A stretch of 41,871 nt of DNA, from IMG/VR virus record IMGVR_UViG_3300012208_000007, positions 1 through 41,871 of that record; one strand, 5' to 3'. The stretch is from a virus. Below, one piece after another: positions 16,442-24,845 of the stretch. The notes under the pieces were generated by a model. It had not been told where the DNA came from and made no database searches. It saw only the letters and a list, made by a program, of their open reading frames with translations. Positions within the stretch are counted from its first letter, which is position 1. The number at the start of each line of letters is the position of its first letter. A program made the position numbers and the translations under genes.

Positions 16442-16732
16442 TCAATTCTCTCTAACGCGATGGCGAGTCAGCCGCTCGCCGTAAAGTTTGTCGGCCCGGT
16501 CTTCGATTGTCTCGCGCGAAGGGAACCAGCGCATAAAATCAGGTCTTGTCTCGACCGAATCCATTATGAATTTCAGGCTCCCGTAATCGCAACTGATGCA
16601 AACAACTTCCGCGTCGCGGCCTTTCAAGATGAAGCCGAACTTAAAGGACCGCGATTCCTCTTTCAATGCCGCAATTTCCTGGTTCCTCGTCAGGACTGGC
16701 GGAGCATTGGAATCCCTTTTCCTGCCAGTCAT
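16442..16732 (-). CDS. Small protein of unknown function
   Basis: 96 residues, MTGRKRDSNAPP..., charged with a central beta stretch (FKFGFILKGRDAEVVCISC). The stop lies just before the ATG of the zinc protein. No family was recognised. Confidence 0.6.
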   Translation of the reverse strand: MTGRKRDSNAPPVLTRNQEIAALKEESRSFKFGFILKGRDAEVVCISCDYGSLKFIMDSVETRPDFMRWFPSRETIEDRADKLYGERLTRHRVREN

Positions 16733-16735
16733 GAT

Positions 16736-17041
16736 TCAATTCTTCCAATTTCCCCAAGGCGCCACTCGCATCAATTCGCGGATGCGCCGTTGCTCTTTAA
16801 GAACCCCGGGAGATGTATGCTTCGGCACGGTAGAGTGTGGCCGCATGATTTTCGCCGCATCATTCTCGGAGATGACGCCAACAACATTCTTTTCGTAGCC
16901 AAAACGACGGTTCCATAATTGTGCGTATTCATTCCACTGATTTGCGGTGCGCCGCCAGGAACGTGGACTGCACACCTGCGCTTTGTAAAGTTCGCCGTTA
17001 CGAAACCAAACGACGATGACCCTCAACACTGAAATTTCCAT
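16736..17041 (-). CDS. Small basic protein of unknown function
   Basis: 101 residues from the ATG at 17041, which overlaps the upstream cysteine-rich gene by 19 bases. It begins MEISVLRVIVVWFRNGELYK and is rich in Arg and Trp. A longer start at 17101 is less likely because of the overlap. No family was recognised. Confidence 0.55.
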   Translation of the reverse strand: MEISVLRVIVVWFRNGELYKAQVCSPRSWRRTANQWNEYAQLWNRRFGYEKNVVGVISENDAAKIMRPHSTVPKHTSPGVLKEQRRIRELMRVAPWGNWKN

Positions 17042-17391
17042 TCGTTCCAGCGCCGCAGAAGTTCTGCTTTTGCCGCTGCTGTCGTAAGCCGGTCGAGACA
17101 ACCCGTCGTCATGCCTTCAAAGCAATAATCCATTTGGTCCCACAATTCACCACCAAAGATTCGCCCATTGCAATAGAAAGCCTCGGCAATCTCCGCGCAA
17201 ATTAAACACGTATCGGCTGCCCACATGTCTCCTTCGAATTTGCCGGTGGCATGCTCGTAACGCTCGCCAATTAAAATTTCCTTGCTGCACTCGCTGCATT
17301 TGTGGACCTTCTTGGCCTTACGGATTTCAACATGGAAGAATTCGCAGCAACCCTCCGGCTCCGCTCCGATACAAACTCCGCAATCGCTCAT
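17023..17391 (-). CDS. Cysteine-rich zinc-binding phage protein
   Basis: 122 residues with a CGVC pair, HKCSECSKEI and TCLICAE, then GELWDQMD. The order of cysteine pairs around 'KAKKVHKCSECSKEILIGERYE' type text matches a widespread uncharacterised phage family. Probably a multi-zinc protein. The ATG overlaps the upstream stop (ATGA). Confidence 0.72.
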   Translation of the reverse strand: MSDCGVCIGAEPEGCCEFFHVEIRKAKKVHKCSECSKEILIGERYEHATGKFEGDMWAADTCLICAEIAEAFYCNGRIFGGELWDQMDYCFEGMTTGCLDRLTTAAAKAELLRRWNEWKFQC

Positions 17392-17594
17392 CGCAGTTCC
17401 TCGTCTTGTCTCATGTCAAAAAGAGCATCAATCATTTGCTTGGCCTTCTCGCGGTCGAGCCCGGGACGGGTCTCGAGCACTGCTTCGAGAATCCCGCCCG
17501 GGCGATTCATTTGAATGAGTGGTCGCATGATATTTATATAATTTCGCCGGCGCTTCCATCGGCGGTTGCTGGTACGGTCAACGCCGAACTTCAT
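17388..17594 (-). CDS. Small helical protein
   Basis: 68 residues from the ATG at 17594, directly after the previous TAA; an internal ATG at 17528 (MRPLIQMNRPGGILE) is an alternative start. The C-terminal half is a charged helix (GLDREKAKQMIDALF). Function unknown. Confidence 0.55.
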   Translation of the reverse strand: MKFGVDRTSNRRWKRRRNYINIMRPLIQMNRPGGILEAVLETRPGLDREKAKQMIDALFDMRQDEELR

Positions 17595-18131
17595 TTATGT
17601 GCCTACCTGCTCATCGGTCCCTTTCCAGACGAATTCATCAAGCGGGCGATGCGTCCGGCAAGAACAGCAAAACGTTCCGCCGTAAAACGTCGGACATCTC
17701 GCAATAGTTTCCGCCAGGGCTTCGCCCATGGTCGTATCCGTCCCGCAAGTGGCATGCGTGTACGTGCGGCGCACCGGACGCACAAACCCTTTGGCGCGTT
17801 CTTCGGCGCTCAATACGATGTAGCCCTTCTGCATTCCGGTCGATGGATTGATCTCGCGATGATCCGGCGTTACCGGGGATCCGTCGGTCAGGACGCGCGC
17901 CGTGACGTCGACTGGTGGAAGTTCCGTTTCGCGTTCTTTCCAGTATTTTTGCTGGGCTTCGCGTTCCGCTTCCTCGGCTTTCCGGATCAGGAGATAGCCA
18001 AGGTTCCGCGCCTGCAACGGCGAGAAAACGATATGTCCCACGCCGTTTCCGTCCGGCTGTAAATCGGGATGGTTCACGATCACTTCCCCGTCCAGGATGC
18101 CGACTTCGAGGAACCCGCTTTTATCATTCAT
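17595..18131 (-). CDS. Phage protein with LSAEERAKGFVRPVRRTY motif
   Basis: 178 residues from the ATG at 18131. The C-terminal half (LSAEERAKGFVRPVRR, TTMGEALAETIARCPTFYGG, FCCSCRTHRPLDEFVWKGTDE) matches a family common in phage genomes, always uncharacterised, with a Cys pair that likely binds zinc. The N-terminal half contains a charged helix. It leads the small-gene run below. Confidence 0.7.
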   Translation of the reverse strand: MNDKSGFLEVGILDGEVIVNHPDLQPDGNGVGHIVFSPLQARNLGYLLIRKAEEAEREAQQKYWKERETELPPVDVTARVLTDGSPVTPDHREINPSTGMQKGYIVLSAEERAKGFVRPVRRTYTHATCGTDTTMGEALAETIARCPTFYGGTFCCSCRTHRPLDEFVWKGTDEQVGT

Positions 18132-18229
18132 CGCCTTGCCTCTCAAATTTCGGGATCAGCTTGATATAAGCAGAGGCCGGCTCCCTCTTGCTTCGTACTC
18201 AACCGGCCCACGCTTCTCCTAGTGGTCAA

Positions 18230-18640
18230 CTATCCCACCGAAGTCCAATTGAAAATTCCTTGCATGCCTTTCTGCGGATAAGGCTTGTCGAATTTCGAAA
18301 TGACGGTCATGAACCAGCCGTAGCGTCCGGGCGTGAAGTCTCCATAACGGCCTTCTGGATATAGCATGATATTTTTGTAAAATTCCGGCGTGAATTGTTC
18401 GCACTTATCGAGGCGCACGATACCGAGCACCGCGCCGCGCGGGATGCTATCGGCAGAATATCCCCAGCAAACGCACATGCACCGGTCGACATGTTTCGTT
18501 GCATGAATCGCCAGTTCCTTGCCAATAAGCCATGTCGGCGCGGGCCAGTGCCGCGTTTCGATCTGTTTTCGACCGTCGATCACGAGTGAACACCACGGCT
18601 GCCACAAAGAAATGCATTTGAGAGTGGTTGCTAATGTCAT
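18230..18640 (-). CDS. ASCH-domain protein
   Basis: 136 residues from the ATG at 18640, overlapping the upstream stop (ATGA). CISLWQPWCSLVIDGRKQIETRHW near the N-terminus and LGIVRLD in the centre are the ASCH (PUA-like beta-barrel) signature. Family knowledge: ASCH proteins bind or modify RNA or nucleosides. It stops with TAG. Confidence 0.72.
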   Translation of the reverse strand: MTLATTLKCISLWQPWCSLVIDGRKQIETRHWPAPTWLIGKELAIHATKHVDRCMCVCWGYSADSIPRGAVLGIVRLDKCEQFTPEFYKNIMLYPEGRYGDFTPGRYGWFMTVISKFDKPYPQKGMQGIFNWTSVG

Positions 18641-19026
18641 CGTGCCCGCCAATGAATTATCTGGCCGCTAAATGGCAGCCGGGTTTTCGGCGTAGTCCAG
18701 AACTTCATCATCTCCGACAAGCTCTTAAAACCGTCGCGGCGCGCAAAGTGCTCGCATTCAGAATCATCGAGGTCGACGCCATCGATTGATATCGCCATGC
18801 TCTTGAGGCTCCCGAGCGCCCGGATGACGGGCCAGATATTGATTTGCTCGACTTTTACGCATTCGACTTCGGCAAGCAGCTTCGCTTCTTTTGTTCTTAA
18901 GCCGGTGTAGAGATAAAGCGTGTCGCCAGGCCTGTCCGGATACTTCCGCGCCGCGCGGATGGTATGCTTCTTCCTCCCGGCGAGGATCGCCCCTTCGAAG
19001 ATCGGCTTGAAATTGTATAAGCCCAT
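18637..19026 (-). CDS. ASCH/PUA-like protein
   Basis: 129 residues from the ATG at 19026, one base after the previous stop. NFKPIFEGAILAGRKKHTIRAARK followed by PGDTLYLYTGLRTK is the ASCH pattern of an N-terminal 'F...I..G.K..T.R' and a later 'G..l.l..g' strand. It forms an overlapping pair with the second ASCH gene. Possible RNA or modified-nucleotide binder. Confidence 0.62.
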   Translation of the reverse strand: MGLYNFKPIFEGAILAGRKKHTIRAARKYPDRPGDTLYLYTGLRTKEAKLLAEVECVKVEQINIWPVIRALGSLKSMAISIDGVDLDDSECEHFARRDGFKSLSEMMKFWTTPKTRLPFSGQIIHWRAR

Positions 19027-19027
19027 T

Positions 19028-19282
19028 TCAGCAATCCCGCCAAATGCCTTTCTCAAGGAAGCCGTGTTTTTGCACGGGCTTCCCGGAGTCGTGCCCGGTC
19101 GTCAGTATCGACGGGCTTGCCGTGATCGTTCCATCTTCGTGCTCGATAATTTTGTGATTCGCGAGATTCCCCAGGCCGCAACCGGGCATATAGAGATACC
19201 AGATGCCTTCTGATTTGAAATAACAAAATTTCGTATCGTCCAGATCCGCAAATTTTTCAATGCGATGCGCTTGGACGGTCAT
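19028..19282 (-). CDS. Small DUF6527-like protein
   Basis: 84 residues from the ATG at 19282. LYMPGCGLGNLANH and DGTITASPSIL followed by HGFLEKGIW recall the DUF6527 layout (PGCG, DGTxTxxPSI, terminal GxIxW). Recognition is from memory and tentative. It is four bases from the upstream gene's stop. Confidence 0.6.
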   Translation of the reverse strand: MTVQAHRIEKFADLDDTKFCYFKSEGIWYLYMPGCGLGNLANHKIIEHEDGTITASPSILTTGHDSGKPVQKHGFLEKGIWRDC

Positions 19283-19286
19283 TTCC

Positions 19287-19658
19287 TCACCAGGCAATCG
19301 ATTCGAGCTTGGCCCAGGCGCGGTCCCATTCCTCAGCGTTCAATATCACTACGCGCTGCGCTTCGCACGCCGGAGGCTCCGGATGAGCGACGCAGGGACA
19401 ATTCTTTTTGCAATCTTCCTCATCCCGATATACTTTGCTGCCGCCGAGCGCATGGCCCAGCTCGTACGCGAAATCCGTTGAATCCATCCAGCCGACTCTT
19501 TTTCTCCGCACGGCCTCGAGCAACGGCAATAGATGTTCCGCGAGCACCTTCTTGCCGCGTTCGATCGCCTGTTCGCGAACATAACCCGTTACCAGGCCTT
19601 CGCTTGGAGCGATGCGCGAAGCCAGATTGTGAAGCAATTGCTCTTCTTTCAGGTTCAT
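19287..19658 (-). CDS. Small phage protein of unknown function
   Basis: 123 residues from the ATG at 19658, with GTGAGGA about 7 bases upstream. Helical N-terminus (MNLKEEQLLHNLASRI), then a cysteine-bearing loop (CKKNCPC) and an acidic C-terminus. No family was recognised. Confidence 0.6.
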   Translation of the reverse strand: MNLKEEQLLHNLASRIAPSEGLVTGYVREQAIERGKKVLAEHLLPLLEAVRRKRVGWMDSTDFAYELGHALGGSKVYRDEEDCKKNCPCVAHPEPPACEAQRVVILNAEEWDRAWAKLESIAW

Positions 19659-19666
19659 GCGGTTCC

Positions 19667-20179
19667 TCACAGAAAATAGATGCTGCGCGCTTCCATGAAT
19701 GCCTGGAAACGGCCGCGCCCGAATTCACGTAGTTTTTGATACAGCCAGAGGAATTCTCTCAGTCCCCTGCCAACCTCGAGGCGGTCGGCATTGTAAACGA
19801 CCCGGCCATCCTCTAGAACGGCATAGACGGGATTTGACCAGCGGCGCTTGTGTCCGGGTCTGTATTTGGCAATCATCCAGCGGGGATACCGGGTCAAAAG
19901 TTCCGGCGCTTCTATGCGGTCGATAAATCGCGGTGGCTCATCCGGAAGTTCGTCGTTCTCGCCGTTCCCGGCCATCATCGTTACTGGCGTGCGGCCATCA
20001 GCAGGCCACGGCTCGGAACTTAAGACCGGTGACACGATCGGATCACGATAGAACCGCGCCATTGCTCCGTTGTTGAATAGTGCCACTTCTTCGCCGTTCC
20101 GCTCGACGATGCGGTAGGGCATATTCGCCGAATCGAGTGGCCGGCCTTTCATCACGCCGGTAGCGTATTTCAGCGTCAT
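19667..20179 (-). CDS. Phage protein of unknown function
   Basis: 170 residues from the ATG at 20179, overlapping the FkbM-type gene stop (ATGA). It contains ERNGEEVALFNNGAMARF and a C-terminal helical stretch. No family was recognised; the overlap makes coding likely. Confidence 0.62.
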   Translation of the reverse strand: MTLKYATGVMKGRPLDSANMPYRIVERNGEEVALFNNGAMARFYRDPIVSPVLSSEPWPADGRTPVTMMAGNGENDELPDEPPRFIDRIEAPELLTRYPRWMIAKYRPGHKRRWSNPVYAVLEDGRVVYNADRLEVGRGLREFLWLYQKLREFGRGRFQAFMEARSIYFL

Positions 20180-20808
20180 GGTTTTACCTCGAAATGATCG
20201 TTGATGAGCAGCATATTCCATGGAAAAGTTTCAATCACTGTCCATCCAGGAAGCGCGGCCAGGAGCTCTGCGCGCGTGGCCATCCCTTCATATACCGGAT
20301 GATCGAAACATTCCACGAACAAATAATGGGTGCGCTTCAAAGCTTTCTGTCCGAAGGCGATCATATCTTTTTCGGCGCCGTGAATGTCTGCCCACAACAA
20401 ATCGATGGTGTCGAGTTTGGCATCGTCATAAAGACGGTCGAAAGTGAAACAAGGAATGGGACTGACCTTTTTGAATTGTTCCGGTGCCACGCTCAACCCT
20501 TCGAGTGGAGGATAGATCGATCCGAAACCGCCTCCGGAATCCCGGCATTCCCAAAAATCGCACGTGCCGTTGTGCTCGGCAATGGCTCCATGGACGTAGA
20601 AATGCTTTCGTGGCAGCCCGCGGGTGACCAGCTTCATGAAATTGATGTGGTCGGCTTCAACCATCACCGCGCGCGCGGGCTTCCCGGCAACGGCCTCGAG
20701 CATCCATTCCATGTCTTCGCCTTCATGTGCGCCCAGCTCGACAATCACTGGATTTGTGAACGTCTTAAGAATCGCTGTGACGCATTCCCGCTCCACCGGA
20801 AAAGTCAT
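20176..20808 (-). CDS. FkbM-family SAM-dependent methyltransferase
   Basis: 210 residues. VIVELGAHEGED (motif I), VMVEADHINF, FDRLYDDAKLDTIDLLWADIHGAEKDMI and HYLFVECFDHPVY follow in the order of the FkbM (Methyltransf_21) family, with the WADIHGAE segment diagnostic. These enzymes O-methylate sugars or other small acceptors. It lies far from the sugar island but may act on the same glycan (inference). Confidence 0.82.
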   Translation of the reverse strand: MTFPVERECVTAILKTFTNPVIVELGAHEGEDMEWMLEAVAGKPARAVMVEADHINFMKLVTRGLPRKHFYVHGAIAEHNGTCDFWECRDSGGGFGSIYPPLEGLSVAPEQFKKVSPIPCFTFDRLYDDAKLDTIDLLWADIHGAEKDMIAFGQKALKRTHYLFVECFDHPVYEGMATRAELLAALPGWTVIETFPWNMLLINDHFEVKP

Positions 20809-21049
20809 TTCCTTTTATGTCCTCGATCTCCCGGAAAAATTCACCGACTTGCAAGGCCAGTTGCTCGAAATTGAGCACGCCGATCCGCGCGAGCACGGCA
20901 TTGGCTTCAGCAAGCTGCGCGGCGATTTCCGTCAAGACTTCCAGCTGCGTCAAGGCGATTTCGCGGTCAAGCGTTGGCGTGACCGCGCCTTGCTGCTGCA
21001 TCAGGTTGCGCAAACGCCAGTACTTCGAGCGAATTTCGTTGATGTTCAC
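20765..21049 (-). CDS. Coiled-coil protein
   Basis: 94 residues from a GTG at 21049, MNINEIRSKYWRLRNLMQQQ..., helical with regular hydrophobic spacing. It overlaps the methyltransferase start by 44 bases, unusually deep for this operon. Function unknown. Confidence 0.6.
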   Translation of the reverse strand: MNINEIRSKYWRLRNLMQQQGAVTPTLDREIALTQLEVLTEIAAQLAEANAVLARIGVLNFEQLALQVGEFFREIEDIKGNDFSGGAGMRHSDS

Positions 21050-21050
21050 T

Positions 21051-21302
21051 CTAGTTCACCAATAATCTCTGCCGGCGTTCCCAGGCGGCCACCGCGGCGT
21101 CGGCGGCCTGGCGCACCGTCAAGCCTTCCGGATCGGTTTCTTCAGAATCCTCGACATAGCATCCGCAGCGGCGTTCGATATGGGCGACGCTGCCAATGAT
21201 CGTCCGCATAAAACAGTTCTTGTGCGCCATATCGCCGTCCGGATACCGGTGGACAGGATCGTCCGGAGCGATTGGCTCATCGCAATGGAAGCAGATAGCC
21301 AT
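21051..21302 (-). CDS. Zinc-binding phage protein (FHCDEPI family)
   Basis: 83 residues from the ATG at 21302, one base after the upstream stop. MAICFHCDEPI, RYPDGDMAHKNCFMRTIIGSVAHIERRCGCYV and GLTVRQAADAAVAAW match a recurrent uncharacterised phage family with a Cys/His zinc site. It ends in TAG. Confidence 0.72.
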   Translation of the reverse strand: MAICFHCDEPIAPDDPVHRYPDGDMAHKNCFMRTIIGSVAHIERRCGCYVEDSEETDPEGLTVRQAADAAVAAWERRQRLLVN

Positions 21303-21303
21303 A

Positions 21304-21543
21304 TCAACTGACAGCAGATGGAGTGCCGCAATTATCGCAACGGAAGATTGCACCATAGGGCATCATGTCCGTGCCGCATTCGGAGCATGTAGGCGGACAT
21401 TTTCTGATTCCGGCCAAATGTGAGAAATAAAACGTTCCGACAGGCGGTAATTCGCCGTCGCGGATGGTTATGTGCAAGCCTTCGCCGTCCAGCGCGCTGA
21501 TAGTGCCTTCGATGGTCACGCGGTCACCGAGATTGTATTTCAT
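21304..21543 (-). CDS. Small zinc-ribbon protein
   Basis: 79 residues. The N-terminal half is a small beta barrel-like stretch (GDRVTIEGTISALDGEGLHITI); the C-terminus has CPPTCSECG and CDNCG cysteine pairs. It overlaps the HNH gene by 20 bases. Function unknown. Confidence 0.62.
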   Translation of the reverse strand: MKYNLGDRVTIEGTISALDGEGLHITIRDGELPPVGTFYFSHLAGIRKCPPTCSECGTDMMPYGAIFRCDNCGTPSAVS

Positions 21544-22231
21544 GGCTTGCTCCCTCCCCCGACCGCGCCGATGGCGCGGTATTTTTTTCCTGCCGGCTCC
21601 AATGCGTCACGTTTTTCAGTAAAGAATCGCCGGACCAGAACACGTAATCCTCGAATAAAGCCCTTTTAATCGACCATTGTTCTTCTTCACCGGGAATCGC
21701 GCACCAAACGGTTTCTCCGGGTGCTGGCTGGGCATCGGAGACGCTAATCCAATCTGCCACATCCGGCTGTTTCATCCTTTTTGAGGCCCGCACGAAATCT
21801 TCGAGCCATTGGAGTTTTCCCAGTTCTTTCCATAGCCGGTCATGATCATGAGCAAATTTTTTGCCGAGTGCGATGCGGCGCTCGGCGATGCGCGCGAGGG
21901 CCCCAACTTCCCAATTCGGATCATCGGCAAGTATGAACGCCGCTCCGGGCGCGGAATTCTGGGTGCCGCCATGCTCTTTGTCGTGGCAGGGTTTGCAAAC
22001 CGCTTCGACATCATCATCGGTTTCCTGTCCCAATGTTTTATAGGTCCGGTGATGCAAATGCAGGCGAACCCCAAAACGCGTTACGTGGCTACTGTTATCC
22101 CGCCCGCAGCGTTCACAACAACCCCGCGGATGACGTTGCCAGTAGCCTTCACGGAATCGCCGCCATTCCGGCGAAGCGATGTATTCCTGGTAATTGACCG
22201 TGCCGTCAGGATTGCGCCATTCCGGTTCCAT
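21524..22231 (-). CDS. HNH endonuclease-like protein fused to DUF551-like domain
   Basis: 235 residues from the ATG at 22231, preceded by GAAGGGAG. N-terminal CERCG, RLHLHHRTYKTLG, then VCKPCHDKEH make a Cys4/HHR HNH-like centre. The C-terminus (WISVSDAQPAPGETVWC... VTHWSR) matches DUF551, found in many small phage proteins. HNH proteins cut or nick DNA and often assist packaging; the role here is not known. Fusion of the two is uncommon. Confidence 0.7.
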   Translation of the reverse strand: MEPEWRNPDGTVNYQEYIASPEWRRFREGYWQRHPRGCCERCGRDNSSHVTRFGVRLHLHHRTYKTLGQETDDDVEAVCKPCHDKEHGGTQNSAPGAAFILADDPNWEVGALARIAERRIALGKKFAHDHDRLWKELGKLQWLEDFVRASKRMKQPDVADWISVSDAQPAPGETVWCAIPGEEEQWSIKRALFEDYVFWSGDSLLKNVTHWSRQEKNTAPSARSGEGASHEIQSR

Positions 22232-23585
22232 CGAAAAAACTCCCTTCTGCATTAGCCACAGCATGAACTTCAAAACGCAATTTCATGATATTGAAAGTGG
22301 CTTTGATCGGCCCGGTTTTGCCGTCGCGGTTTTTGAGCACCCACAAGGTGGCGTCTTTTTCTTCGCCATCCAGGCGTTCTTCCCATTTCCGTTCGGCGAG
22401 GATAATCAGGCTGGCGTGTTTGATTTTCGCTCCGCTTCCATACAGCCGGGAGAGATTCGGCGGCCGCAGGTTCTTGTCTTCCTGGCTATTGCCGTATTCC
22501 TTGCGCAGCTGGCTGATGAGAATTACCGCGCAATTCAGCTCCATGCCCATGCTTTTACTGGCACGCACCAGGCGGCGAAGCTGTTCGTTTTCATCTTTCC
22601 CGGGAGCATCGATCAATTCATCGTAATCGAGGATCAGCAGATGCAAGCCGTCCCGCGATTTCAGCGACCGGGCCACACGGCGGATTTTGCCGATCTCCAG
22701 TTCGCCATCGAGGATCCGGCATTTCTTGCATTGATGGGAAGCGGCTTCGACGATGGCCTGAAAATTTTTTTCACTCAATTGATCTTCGCGGCGCATCAGG
22801 GAAGGATGGACGCCGGCGGCGGCGGCGAGTTCCCGCCGCAAGAGATGCCGCGCCCACATCTCCCCGGAACAAAACAGAGAGATAAATCCGCGCCGGCAGG
22901 CCTCGATCCGGGTTTGCTGGGCCAGTAAGGTCTTTCCCGAGCCGGTCTCGGCCGTAAGGATCACGAGTTCCCCGGGACGGAATCCTCCGGTCATGTCATC
23001 GAGGGCCGTGATGCCGGTAAAGATATTGGCGCGCGGCTCGGTCTGCATCAATTCTTCGATCGTTTGTTTGGCGGCGGCATGATAGGTCACACCATGCTCG
23101 TCGATTTCTTCGTACTTGCGCACGGCTTCTGAAATTCTTCCGATCGTGGTGTCCAGGATTTCATCGATGGCATCTTCATCGCGGTCGATCGCGCGTTTGG
23201 CGGTGTCCAGGATCTTCAAAGCATTGCGGCAGAGGCTCATGCGGCGCAATTCGCGCGCGGTACCTTCCAGATTGTCGGCGTGCCTGGCGTCTTCCCGGAG
23301 GGCGCCAAGGAACAAAAGCAGATTCTGGCTTTCGAGATCGGAGAGTTTTTCGATTTCGGTATACAAATTGATGAGGTTGATTTCTTGATTCGAAGCGCGC
23401 AATGCCTGGAGCATGGCGAAGATCTTTTTATGGTCGGGATGGAAAAATTCGTCTTCTCCGAGCAGGTCCAGCAAAGTTTCAGATTGCGGATGACGTCCGA
23501 GGATGGCGCCAAGAAGGATGCGTTCGAGCAGGGCATCCTGGCGGGTGCGTTCGACTGGTTCCGGACTGGTGGTGATTTTGCTCAT
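22206..23585 (-). CDS. dnaB: DnaB-like replicative DNA helicase
   Basis: 459 residues, near the normal DnaB length. The N-terminal DnaB domain begins around LLGAILGRHPQSETLLDLL. The RecA-like core has Walker A AETGSGKT (212-219), LLILDYDEL with D320 (Walker B) and ISQLRKEYG, then RLYGSGAKIKHASLIILAER and WVLKNRDGKTG near the C-terminus, all in DnaB order. It would unwind DNA at the phage fork. It overlaps the HNH gene and follows the replication protein by one base. Confidence 0.9.
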   Translation of the reverse strand: MSKITTSPEPVERTRQDALLERILLGAILGRHPQSETLLDLLGEDEFFHPDHKKIFAMLQALRASNQEINLINLYTEIEKLSDLESQNLLLFLGALREDARHADNLEGTARELRRMSLCRNALKILDTAKRAIDRDEDAIDEILDTTIGRISEAVRKYEEIDEHGVTYHAAAKQTIEELMQTEPRANIFTGITALDDMTGGFRPGELVILTAETGSGKTLLAQQTRIEACRRGFISLFCSGEMWARHLLRRELAAAAGVHPSLMRREDQLSEKNFQAIVEAASHQCKKCRILDGELEIGKIRRVARSLKSRDGLHLLILDYDELIDAPGKDENEQLRRLVRASKSMGMELNCAVILISQLRKEYGNSQEDKNLRPPNLSRLYGSGAKIKHASLIILAERKWEERLDGEEKDATLWVLKNRDGKTGPIKATFNIMKLRFEVHAVANAEGSFFDGTGMAQS

Positions 23586-23586
23586 T

Positions 23587-24444
23587 TCAGGAATTTTTCA
23601 GGAAAGCTTTGCCCATCGACTCGATGGCTCGTTGCGTTCCGGGATCGCGTTTTTTGATGGAGGGAGCAGGGGGAAGATACTGGATTTCCCGGCTGCCGTT
23701 GGTGTTTTTAACCGCAAAAAGGCCGGTCCAGCCATTTTTTATGGATTGTTCAAGGACTTCGCGGATATCTTCGCCGGCCACATGCATTGCCAATAATTCA
23801 CGATGAATCAAATCCACGGCGGCATCGGTGAGAGGCTGGCGTTTACGATTGCGCATTTTCCGGTAATCGGCAAAAGCATCGATGGGAATAATTTCATGAA
23901 GCGGCTTGCCGCAATGGGAACAAGCCGGAAGAAGCGTTTGCTCATTGCTGGCGGCTTGGTGTGGATATTTTTTGCCGGCTGTTTCAGATTCCATATGGAC
24001 TTCCATATGGACGGGGAGGGATTTGGGGAACAAGGAAAGCGAATCAGGTATTGCGGCAAGGCTATTCCAGTATTTTTCAACCGCTTCATCGGTTGGCGTC
24101 GTGACGTCCAGTTTCGGATAATGATTGCGCTGGGATTTGGGCGGCAAACGCCCGGGCTTGTTGCTGCCGGTCCAGTGTCCGTATTTTTTCCCGTGTTCTT
24201 CCCAAATATAGAGCAAGCCGTGGCGATGGAAATCGTCGAATACTTGCCGCAAGGTATCGAGCGTGAAGTGCGGCCGGATGGCGGCGACTTTGCCATGGAT
24301 AACGCGTAAATCACCGATTTCGAAATTGCCATTGGCGTCGGCGAGGCCGTACAGCCAGGTATATTCGGGGATAAATTCCTCTTTGCAGTTCGCTAGTTTC
24401 GAACTTCCCCAGGCGGCATCGGCATCTATAACGCGTTTTGGCAA
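23587..24444 (-). CDS. Probable replication initiation/helicase-loader protein
   Basis: 285 residues from a TTG at 24444 with AGAGG about 8 bases upstream; the frame remains open upstream to 24903, but that part overlaps two small genes and reads as low-quality sequence. EEFIPEYTWLYGLADANGNFEI, HFTLDTLRQVFDDFHRHGLLYIWEEHGKKYGHWTG resembles the winged-helix N-terminal part of phage replication proteins. A CSHCGKPLHEI zinc knuckle is central. Position before DnaB supports a loader or origin-binding role (inference). Confidence 0.65.
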   Translation of the reverse strand: MPKRVIDADAAWGSSKLANCKEEFIPEYTWLYGLADANGNFEIGDLRVIHGKVAAIRPHFTLDTLRQVFDDFHRHGLLYIWEEHGKKYGHWTGSNKPGRLPPKSQRNHYPKLDVTTPTDEAVEKYWNSLAAIPDSLSLFPKSLPVHMEVHMESETAGKKYPHQAASNEQTLLPACSHCGKPLHEIIPIDAFADYRKMRNRKRQPLTDAAVDLIHRELLAMHVAGEDIREVLEQSIKNGWTGLFAVKNTNGSREIQYLPPAPSIKKRDPGTQRAIESMGKAFLKNS

Positions 24445-24458
24445 AATCAACCTCTTTT

Positions 24459-24734
24459 TTAGCGCACTGCCGGCATGGCCGCGCTTGCTTCTTTCAGCAG
24501 TTCCATGCGGCTTCGCCAGCCAGCGTATTCGGGCGACGTCGCTCCCGGCCGGTACGCGCAATTTCCCTGAACGCATCCGTGCGCTTCGGCCCCGGCCAGC
24601 GGCCAGCCGCAACACATGCAGCGACGGACGGAAGCGAGCACAACCATTTCCTGTAATGCCAGAAGCTTGGCCTCGAGAACGTGCAATGCCAGAAGCTTGG
24701 CTTCGAGGAAAGCGTCTTTGAATTGCTCGTCCAT
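24459..24734 (-). CDS. Small zinc protein with duplicated LEAKLLAL helix
   Basis: 91 residues. LEAKLLALHV is followed by LEAKLLALQE; the DNA shows a recent duplication of about 30 bases (24656-24714). CMCCG and a later Cys pair suggest zinc. The ATG directly follows, in frame, the TAG of the upstream membrane peptide gene. Confidence 0.55.
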   Translation of the reverse strand: MDEQFKDAFLEAKLLALHVLEAKLLALQEMVVLASVRRCMCCGWPLAGAEAHGCVQGNCAYRPGATSPEYAGWRSRMELLKEASAAMPAVR

Positions 24735-24824
24735 CTAGTTCTTTCGCGTGAAAATTTTCTTCAGGACCGTAACCATGACGACGGAAATGAAAACCGCCAA
24801 AAGCAAAGCCCCGAACTGTTCCAT
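24735..24824 (-). CDS. 29-residue single-pass membrane peptide
   Basis: From the ATG at 24824 with a GGGGG ribosome site: MEQFGALLLAVFISVVMV then basic KKIFTRKN and TAG. It is one hydrophobic span with a positive cytoplasmic tail. The TAG touches the next ATG in the same frame, so readthrough would tether the zinc protein to the membrane. Confidence 0.55.
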   Translation of the reverse strand: MEQFGALLLAVFISVVMVTVLKKIFTRKN

Positions 24825-24845
24825 TTCCCCCGGGTCCCTGGTTCT

